Shown here: in pieces, positions 1 to 7,400 of the stretch
How the letters are laid out: each line of letters opens with the position of its first letter
How positions within the stretch are numbered: position 1 is the first letter of the stretch
DNA from: an uncultured Pseudoflavonifractor sp.
Lineage (GTDB): Bacteria; Bacillota; Clostridia; Oscillospirales; Oscillospiraceae
Direction: 5' to 3'
DNA length: 11,396 bases
Assembly (NCBI GenBank): GCA_947565875.1
Contig: CANOHR010000020.1
Span: 1 to 11,396 of the forward strand
Translations under genes and position numbers: made by a program
Notes under the pieces: generated by a model
The model's input: the letters and a program-made list of their open reading frames with translations, nothing else
Told to the model about the DNA's origin: nothing
The model's database searches: none

Positions 1-1030
1 TGGTGTGGCTGGGGCCCTCGGTCATACGGAAATCATGAAGGGTCATGGCCGGGTCTATCTGTCGGGCCAGGGAGAGCATCTCCTCCCGCAGGGCGTTGAC
101 ATGGACGTCATTGGTAACAATGGGGTCCATATGTATGGTGGCAATAATGTGATATTTGGCCCCCAGTTCCCGCTCTACGTTATCGATCACATCGTGGGTA
201 TAGGCCATGTCGGCGTCAATGGATACCTCGGCGTGAAGGGAGGCCATAATGTGGCCCGGACCATAGTCGTGGACCATAAGGTCGTGGATCCCCGCGATCT
301 CCGGGTGGGCCAGTACCGTTCGGCGGATCCCTTCCACCAGCGCCGGATCGGGAGCCTTGCCCAGCAGAGGGTCAATGGTATCCTTGGCAGACTCCCATCC
401 CGCCCGCAGCACAAAGGCCGCCACCAGGATCCCTACCCAGCCGTCGATGGATACGTGGGCAAATCGGCTTGCCAGAAGTCCCAGCAAAACGGCGGATGTC
501 GCCACACAATCTGAAAGGGAGTCGGCAGCGGTGGCTGCCATGGCCGCCGAAGATATCCTGCGGCTCAGGTTTCGGTTAAACAGATACATCCACAGCTTTA
601 CGCCGATGGAAACGCAGAGCATGGCTGCCGAGGGCCAGGAAAAGCGGATCACATCGGGATGCAGGATCTTTTCGATCGCTCCCTTGGCCAGTTCCACTCC
701 CACCAGAAGGATGGCTGCCGACACGGCAAGACCTGCCAGATATTCCATGCGGCCATGACCGTATGGATGATCCTCATCCGCCTTCTGTCCGGCCAGACGG
801 AACCCCACCAGCGTCACCACCGAGGAGGCGGCGTCAGAGAGGTTATTGAAGGCGTCGGCCGTCACCGACACCGCCCCGGTGGCAAGGCCTGCCAGGAATT
901 TTCCCAGCGCCAGACACAGGTTCAGCGCGATCCCCACCGCCCCCGACAGCGTTCCATACTGTTCCCGGACCTCCGGGTCCTGGGTATCCTCATAGCGGTG
1001 GACAAAGCGGCGCAGCAAAAGCGTGGTCAA
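1..1030 (-). CDS. Cation diffusion facilitator (CDF) metal efflux transporter, C-terminus cut by window edge
   Basis: This is a membrane antiporter that exports divalent metal (Mn, Fe or Zn class) in exchange for protons. I translated 343 residues by hand, open to the left edge. Hydrophobic segments lie near residues 27-52, 56-80, 96-117, 133-151, 162-190 and 194-212, giving the six-helix CDF fold. TM2 carries ADAFNNLSD (N62 and D66) and TM5 carries ADSLSD (D170 and D174), together the NxxxD/DxxxD metal site. The loop motif HPYGHGRMEYL (88-98) is typical of the family. Residues 225-303 fit the cytoplasmic ferredoxin-like dimerisation domain, and an extension containing LHDFRMTEGPSHT follows, as I recall in longer Firmicute CDFs. 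The start is taken as TTG at 1030 because AAGGAG (1039-1044) sits 8 nt upstream. The nearby ATG at 1050 is out of frame and stops after 7 codons. The family is certain; the metal is not. Confidence 0.93.
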   Translation of the reverse strand, partial: MTTLLLRRFVHRYEDTQDPEVREQYGTLSGAVGIALNLCLALGKFLAGLATGAVSVTADAFNNLSDAASSVVTLVGFRLAGQKADEDHPYGHGRMEYLAGLAVSAAILLVGVELAKGAIEKILHPDVIRFSWPSAAMLCVSIGVKLWMYLFNRNLSRRISSAAMAATAADSLSDCVATSAVLLGLLASRFAHVSIDGWVGILVAAFVLRAGWESAKDTIDPLLGKAPDPALVEGIRRTVLAHPEIAGIHDLMVHDYGPGHIMASLHAEVSIDADMAYTHDVIDNVERELGAKYHIIATIHMDPIVTNDVHVNALREEMLSLARQIDPAMTLHDFRMTEGPSHT

Positions 1031-1064
1031 GGGCTCCTCTCCTTTTCCATATGAGTATTTTAAT

Positions 1065-1093
1065 ATTATCTCATGAAATGACCGGAACGTCAA
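1065..1093 (-). promoter_or_regulatory. Sigma-A-type promoter of the CDF gene
   Basis: On the minus strand, TTGACG (1088-1093) and GATAAT (1065-1070) are separated by exactly 17 bp. That is five of six matches to each consensus hexamer. Transcription would begin near 1058, giving a leader of about 28 nt before the TTG start. A short dyad, ATGAG (1051-1055) with CTCAT (1070-1074), overlaps the -10 and start point. It could be an operator for a metal-responsive repressor, but a 5-bp arm is weak evidence. The leader is too short for a metal riboswitch. Confidence 0.72.
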
Positions 1094-1125
1094 CGGGTGG
1101 CGGCGGAATGGGGAAAGAAAATTTA

Positions 1126-1223
1126 AGGGGAGAATGATCGAGGGAAAACGAATGGAGCGGGTAGCTGTGGGCAGCAGCCCCTACAGAGATCTCCAAGAGG
1201 AATGATTTTCAACATTCTCCCCT
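1126..1223. repeat. 98-bp element bounded by 11-bp perfect inverted repeats
   Basis: AGGGGAGAATG (1126-1136) is matched by its exact reverse complement at 1213-1223. The interior holds AGCCCCTACAGAGATCT (1177-1192, read with flanks). Its reverse complement closely matches AGATCTGTAGGGGC inside the larger inverted-repeat element at 10425-10576. No reading frame of note lies inside. I read it as a small non-coding repeat (MITE- or REP-like) located just upstream of the CDF promoter. It could instead be a chance dyad. Confidence 0.5.
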
Positions 1224-1280
1224 CAGAGGGATGGTCTTCATTTCAGTCGTGGGGCGGGACGACCCCGGCCCGCCAAACCA

Positions 1281-1422
1281 AAAAAGCCTCCCCCTTGGAG
1301 GAGGTGCCCCCGGAGGGGGCGAAAAGGGGGAAACCTTTTGGGTTATAAGTAGTCTATCCCCAAAGGCTTCCCCCTTCAGTCAGCCCTTCGGGCTGCCAAC
1401 TTCCCCCAAGGGAACGCCTTTT
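1281..1422. repeat. Composite of two GC-rich hairpin repeats
   Basis: The left unit (1281-1339) starts AAAAAGCCTCCCCCTT and ends AAGGGGGAAACCTTTT, an imperfect inverted pair. The right unit (1362-1422) starts AAAGGCTTCCC and ends GGGAACGCCTTTT, with an inner hairpin AGCCC-TTC-GGGCT (1382-1394). The outer ends of the two units also resemble each other in inverted orientation, and the bases between them form CCTTTTGGG / CCCCAAAGG (1334-1366). Hairpins of this CCCCCTTGG/CCTTTT style recur between genes in Oscillospiraceae as I remember them, so this is probably a dispersed palindromic repeat. It lies just past the terminator of the fucosidase gene and may act as backup terminator or RNA stabiliser. 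Confidence 0.6.
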
Positions 1423-1429
1423 CAAGGAC

Positions 1430-1461
1430 AAGGCCCGGCGTCACAGAAGACGCCGGGCCTT
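1430..1461 (-). terminator. Hairpin terminator of the GH95-SLH gene
   Basis: A perfect 13-bp stem (AAGGCCCGGCGTC at 1430-1442, GACGCCGGGCCTT at 1449-1461) closes a 6-base loop, 14 bp past the TAA stop at 1476-1478. On the minus strand the stem is preceded by AAGGAAAAGCAT and followed by a weak U-containing tail (CCTTGTCCTTG). The plus-strand side is richer in T. The hairpin is very stable, but the short U-tract on the coding side leaves some doubt about how efficient it is. Confidence 0.7.
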
Positions 1462-1475
1462 GTATGCTTTTCCTT

Positions 1476-4400
1476 TTATCGCAGCAACTCGATGAACCGC
1501 TCCAGCATCACCGCAGTCTCCGCACGGCTCACCTCCGCCGTAGGATCCAGAATGTCGCCGCCCTTGCCCCGGAGAATGCCCTTTTCCACGCACCAGGCGA
1601 CCCCGTTCACGGCCCAGGCGCCGGTCCTGCCGCTGTCATGGAAGCCCTTCAGCGCTTCCTCCCTACCGGTCACGTTCATGCCCAGCACACCGGCATACCG
1701 GCACAGCATGACCGCCAACTGCTCCCGGGTGATCACATCGTTGGGCCAGAAGAGCCTCTGGCCGTTCCCCTCGATCCCCTGGACCACCCCTGTCCCGGCC
1801 GCCCAGGCTACGCCGTCGGCGTACCAACTCTCCTTGTCCACATCGGCAAACTCCAGCTTCCCTGAGGGGGTCCCGTTGGACAGGCGGTAGAGAATGGTGG
1901 CAAGGGACGCCCGGGTCATGGAGGCCGTCATGTCATAGCGCTCCTCCCCCACGCCCTTTACCAGGCCCAGGCCCGCCACCATCTGGATGGATTTCTCCGC
2001 CCAGTGGTCCCGGGGCACATCCACGAACCGCTCCGCCGGAGCCGGGATCTCGGCGGGGAGCTCCACCCGGGCCAGCCGCTCTCCCTCCGAGTCGGTAACG
2101 GTGATGGTCACATCCTTTTCCGCAGTGATCTCCTTCTCCACTTTTTTGCCTGTAGGCTCGGTGATAGTCTGGAGGGAGGAGCCGTCCTTCCTTGTAACCA
2201 GCACCTCCTCCTTGCCGTCAGGCCACTTGGTGGTGGCAGTCACGGTGCCGGTGGCTCCATCCTTCACCGTTGTGGTGACGCTACCGTCCTCATTGGTGAC
2301 TCCGACCGGCTTTTTACCGCCGGAGGAGGAGCCTCCCCCGCCGCCGGAGGGCTGGGTACTGCCGCCAGTCACCGTCACCCTGCAGGAGGCGGTATAGCCT
2401 CCCTCCACTGTGGTCACGGTGATGACGGCTGTTCCAGCGGATACGCCGGTCACCACGCCGTTGGCGTCCACTCTGGCTACAGACTCGTTATCAGAACTCC
2501 ACCGCAGGCTCCTGTCGGTCAGCTCACCGGCGATGAGGGCGTTCAGGGTAAGGGTCTTCCCCACCTCCAGAGAGGCGGTATCCCGGTCCAGGCTCACTCC
2601 TGCTCTTTCCACCGTGACCAGACAGGTGGCGGTATGGCCGCCGTTCACGGTGGTAACGGTGATGACCGCCGTACCGGGAGCCCTACCGGTAACCACGCCA
2701 TAGGCGTCCACCGTGGCGATCCCCTCGTCACCGGAGGCCCAGAGAAGGGCCTTATTGGTGGCGTTGGCCGGCTCCACCGCAGCGACCAGCGTAACGCTCC
2801 CGCCCAGGACCACGGACTCCTGGCTGTTCTTCAGGCTGACGCCGGTGGTGGGCACCACATTGGCCGCCATAACAGGTCCTACCGCCTGGGAGGTGACCGT
2901 CCCGCCGTAGGGCGTGACTCCCACCACCCGGACCCGGATGGTGGCTCCCTCATCATCGGAAGTCAGCATATAGCGTGGGTTGACGGCCCCGGGGATATCG
3001 GTCTCTGCCGCACCCTCCACCCGGAGCCACTGATACCGGGCGGTGGGACCGGCCTCGGCGGGAAGGACCTGGGCGGTCAGCAACTCGCCCACGGAAGGCT
3101 TCCCTTCCACGCTCACCCCTGTCAGCGGAGTGGCTCCGCTGACACCGTGGGCCTCCACGGCAAGGTCTCCTGTGATCTTTCCCGCGGCGATGTCGATGAC
3201 GCCCATAACTTCATCGTAGGTATAATCGGAGAAGGCCGCGCCGTCCATGGTAAGGGCGATCTCCTCCGGCAGAGAGTAGCCCGGAGCGGCGGTGAGAACG
3301 ATCTGCAGTGCCTCCCCGTCATTCACGCCTCTGGGCTGGCCGATGGCGGTCAGGCCGGAAATGGTATAGAACACCTGATAGCTCTTCCGCACGCCGTCTC
3401 CCTCGATCACCAGAACTTCGGTGATACCCTGGGTAAAGGTGATGACGCCCTCCCGGTAGGTATAGCCGCTGTAGGGGATCCCGGTCGCCGTCGTTACCGT
3501 GACGGTCTGAGGCAGGATATAGCCCTCGTCGGGCTCCAACTCGATGACGGGCATGTCCCCGTACTCCACGGTATGGTCATGGTCCGCCATGCTGCAATGG
3601 ATGTTGCTCAGTTGATGGTCGATGGTATAGGTTTTGATTTGGAACCCGGCAGTCACGAAAACGTCATAGGTGGGCATGGTAAACCGGCCGTTTTCGTCCA
3701 GTGGCTCCTCCACCGTATCGTCCTCCGCCTTCGTCACCTTCAGGGAACCGGGGACCAGCTCATAGCCCTCGGCGGGATAGACCATAAGGGCGACCTCCTG
3801 CCCCGCCTCCTGCTTTCTGACGCTGGCGCGTACCACGCCGTTTTCCATGGTATCGTCAATACCGATCTCATAGCCCACAGCGTCGAAGGCCAGAATGGTA
3901 AGGGTACGGGAGGCAGCGCCCGCCGTATGGGTCCCCGTCTCCTTTACCCGGAGGTGGTAGCTGTCGGGGGTAAGGCCGGGGATCTCGGTGGTCCCAGGTG
4001 CCAGGGCCACCCAGGCATCCTCCCCCTCGCCGGTCTTTTTCCACTCGTAGATCCGCTGGGGATTCAGGCCGAAGATCCGGCCATCATCGTTGTCCGCCGT
4101 GGTGCAGTCCTCGCTGTCCAGCGTGACGATCACGTCGGGCCCCGGCGCCTTTCCGATGGTAACGGGATCCGCTGTCCGCTCTCCCACATAGGGGTCGGCG
4201 GCGGTGACCGTTACGGTGACGGTGGTCCCCTCCGCCAGGTCCTCCACAGTGGGGGTATAGGTATTTCCGGTCTCCCCCTCTATGGGCTCCCCGTCCCGCT
4301 TCCACTGGTAGCGCAGGGTATCCTTGGCCTCCTGATGGGAAATCTGGTTGATGGAGGCCACAAGGGGCTCTCCGAACACCTTGGCGCCGTCGATGCTCAC

Positions 4401-7400
4401 GCTGCCGGTGACTTTTGTTTTGACGGTGATGGCGGCTGTGGCCTCCACGTCGCTTCCCTCTCCGGCGGTGACAGTGATGGTGGCCAAGCCGTTCTTTCCT
4501 CTGGCGGTCACGGTGCCGTCCTGCTCCACATAAGCCACGTCAGGGTCGCTGGAGGACCACTGGAGAACGCTCTCGTCTACCCCCTCGGGGGTCAGAAGAG
4601 CGGTCAGACTCACCTTGTGGTCCGGGTCATCCTCGTTGGTATAAAGCGTCGCCTCCGCGGGCTCCAACTCGATCCCGGTGATGGTCACCACGGGAAGGGC
4701 GTCCAGACGGAAGGAGACCCAGTCCAGATCCACTCCCACGCCGGTGCTGGCGGTGGAGAAGGCGATGGTCCCCGCTCCCGCCTCATCCAGGACCAGCCGG
4801 TATTCCTGGCTTTCATAGGAGGCGTTTCCGGCCGCGTCCAGCGTACCGGGAAGGGGCTCCGTTCTGGTCTCAAAGCCGGCCCCCGACCAGGTCAGGGTAT
4901 GCTGGTTCCCCGGGTTCCGGGCGGAGCGGTAGTGGAGGGTCATGGTATAGGTGCCCGCTTTGGGGGCGTTATAATAGAGGGTCGCGGTATTGCCGCTGAC
5001 AAAGCTGTTGACATGCTTATTCTGGAAGCCCGGACCGTTGGTCACCGTGGCTCCCGTCACCGACAGATACTCAAACTGAGCCTTGGCGCTGTCCCCAACT
5101 GCGGAGGGCAGGGTAAAGGGATCGGCTGCGGTGAAGGCCACCCCATTGGGGACCTGGGGCGCGTTCTCGGCGGTGATGACCACCTCTCCCTTCACCTCGG
5201 GAACGGTGATCCTTCCCGTGGCGGCGCTGTAGGTATAGAGGGAGGTGCCCAACTCCTCGCCGCCCACGGTGACCGTCACATACTCCGGCAGGCGGTAGGG
5301 GGCGGAGGCGGTCAGCGTGAGGGTGAGCGTCTCTCCGTGGCCCACCGTGGCTCCCCGCTCCAGGTCACTTTCCAGATTGGTGAGGCGGGCGGTGACCGGC
5401 CAGTTCTTCTCCTCCACATGGGCCGTTACACTGACGTCCTCTGCGGGCATGGAGAAGCTCAGGACCGGCCTGGTCTCTCCAGTGAGGTCGATCTCCTCCG
5501 ACTCCCAGGAGGACAGGATGTGTCCCCAGGGAACGTCGGCGGTGAGGGTGACCGCCTCGCCGGCCTTGAATTGGCTCCTTCCGCCGCTGACGGCGGCGTT
5601 GGTGACCGTCAGGGTATACTGGGGGGCGATGACCAGTGTGGCGGGTAGGGACGCATTGCCCGCCCCGTCCAGGGCAATGACCTGAACGGTGTGCTGTGCG
5701 TTATCCAGACTCAGGGTCACAGAGGTGGCGGCGACCACCGAATGCTCGCTGCCATCCACCAGGACCCGGTATCCGGTAACCGCCCTGTTGTCGGTGGCGG
5801 CGGTCCAGGAAAGGGTGCCGGCACCATCCCAGCTGAGATCCGTCGCCTTGGTGGGCGCTTCGGTGTCCAGAGTCTCGGCGGTATAGGTAGCACTCTTGTT
5901 CTGGCTGGTATTTTTTGCCGTAACGGTGAAGGTATAGCTCCGGCCCGGCTCCAGGCCCTCCACCCGGCAGAGGGTATCTGTCGTATGGACAGTCTTTCCG
6001 TCCACCGTTACGTCATAGCTTTCAGCCCCTACCACAGCGTCCCACTTCAGGGTAATGGCGCTTCCTTCCGTCAAAAGGGCAGAAATATTCTGAGGGGCGG
6101 TCAGGGAAACGCCTGCCAGTTCGTTCTTCGCCACGGTCAGGGCGTTGACCTGAGCCGCCAGAGCCGCCGCTGTGGCAGAATCGGCATTTACCACCCCTTG
6201 CGCGGCGGTAAGGGCAGCCTGGAAGGCACTCCAACTGCTGGCGGTGTAGTTCTCCTCCTTCAGAGCGGCGCACTCCTGGATCAGGGCTACCAGAGTCGAG
6301 CGGTCGGGGACTACTTCAGAAAAGGTGGCCTTGATATAGTCCAGATTTACCTTCCCTTCCGTTCTGGTGGCCGTCAGAGTGTGACTGCCCGCGGGAACAT
6401 CACTCATCGTGTAGAAGTTTACCTGGGTCTTGCTGGAGCCTTCAATGTCGGGGTGGACCTGACTTCCCGTACCTTTGTCCGTTCCATCCAGCGCGAACTG
6501 GAGGGAGCCTCCGTTGCTACCGGCCTTGGCCACCTGCGCGTAAAATTCCAGTGTAGCGGTCTTGCCTTCGGGAACGGTAAAGGAATAGGAAAAGCTTGTA
6601 CCACCGGAAGAGGTTTCCGCTTTTTTTCCGGTAAACGTTCCACTCTCGTTCCAAATGTACCATGCGTTCTCGGGTGCGTAGGTAATCCTTTTATTGCTCT
6701 CTGTGCTATTGTTATCAGTAATTTTAAGGTTATCATTTGCCGAACCATTATATCCCAAAACGTTAAACGTTTCAGAGCCCGGCAGCGCCACTGTGATCTG
6801 CATCGTTCCTGTCACGCTGCTGTCCGCCCTGGAGGTGGCCGTCACCGTCACCGTCCCGCTGGCGGTCCCCGCAGTGAGAAGGCCGTCCTCGCTGATGGTG
6901 GCGGCCGTCCCCGATACGGACCATGTCACGTTGGGGTCGGAGGCGGTCATTTGCAGGGTGGCCCCCACCTTGGTCAGCCGGGTAATGCCTCCGGAGGAAA
7001 CAGTGATGGAGGCGGGGGCTACGCCTCCGTCCAGCACCTTAAAGGCGTCAAACTCCACTTTTGTTTTGGAACTGGCGGTCTGCTTCCGGTTGGCTGCCCG
7101 GACCGTGACCGTATGCTCTCCCCGACTCAAGCCATCGATCGTCCCTACCGTCCTTTGGGCGGCGCCGGAGGGGGCATAAGTGTCAAAATCCTGCTCGGTT
7201 CCCCCATCCACTGAGACAGCCAGGAACCCACGGTCGGGATTGACGGGAGCGATCACCTGGAGCCCTGTTCCATAGAAGGCAAAGGTGATCGTCTCTGTTC
7301 CGTTGGGATTCTCTAAAAATTTGATAGAACCTCCATAATGAGCCGAATCAGACCAATTTCCCCAGCCGCCGCTGTACTGGATCCGTGTGTCCTTCTCGTC

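Noticed and set aside
1031..1064. Manganese or other riboswitch in front of the CDF gene
   Set aside because: The predicted transcript leader is only about 28 nt, too short for a known aptamer.
1231..1890. A plus-strand open frame crossing the hairpin repeats and the SLH region
   Set aside because: It begins in intergenic repeats and ends within the opposite gene; it has no ribosome binding site and low-complexity sequence.
2367..5402. CRISPR-like or VNTR array from the repeated modules
   Set aside because: Repeats are protein-domain sized (about 240 bp), diverged and in frame, with no short identical direct repeats or spacers.
2004..5648. A 1214-codon open frame on the plus strand
   Set aside because: It is antisense to the GH95-SLH gene in high-GC DNA. 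Its translation is Gly/His/Arg-rich with no domain, and no ribosome binding site or promoter precedes it.
5691..7214. A 507-codon plus-strand open frame
   Set aside because: It is a shadow of the same minus-strand gene; the composition is atypical and no motif is recognised.
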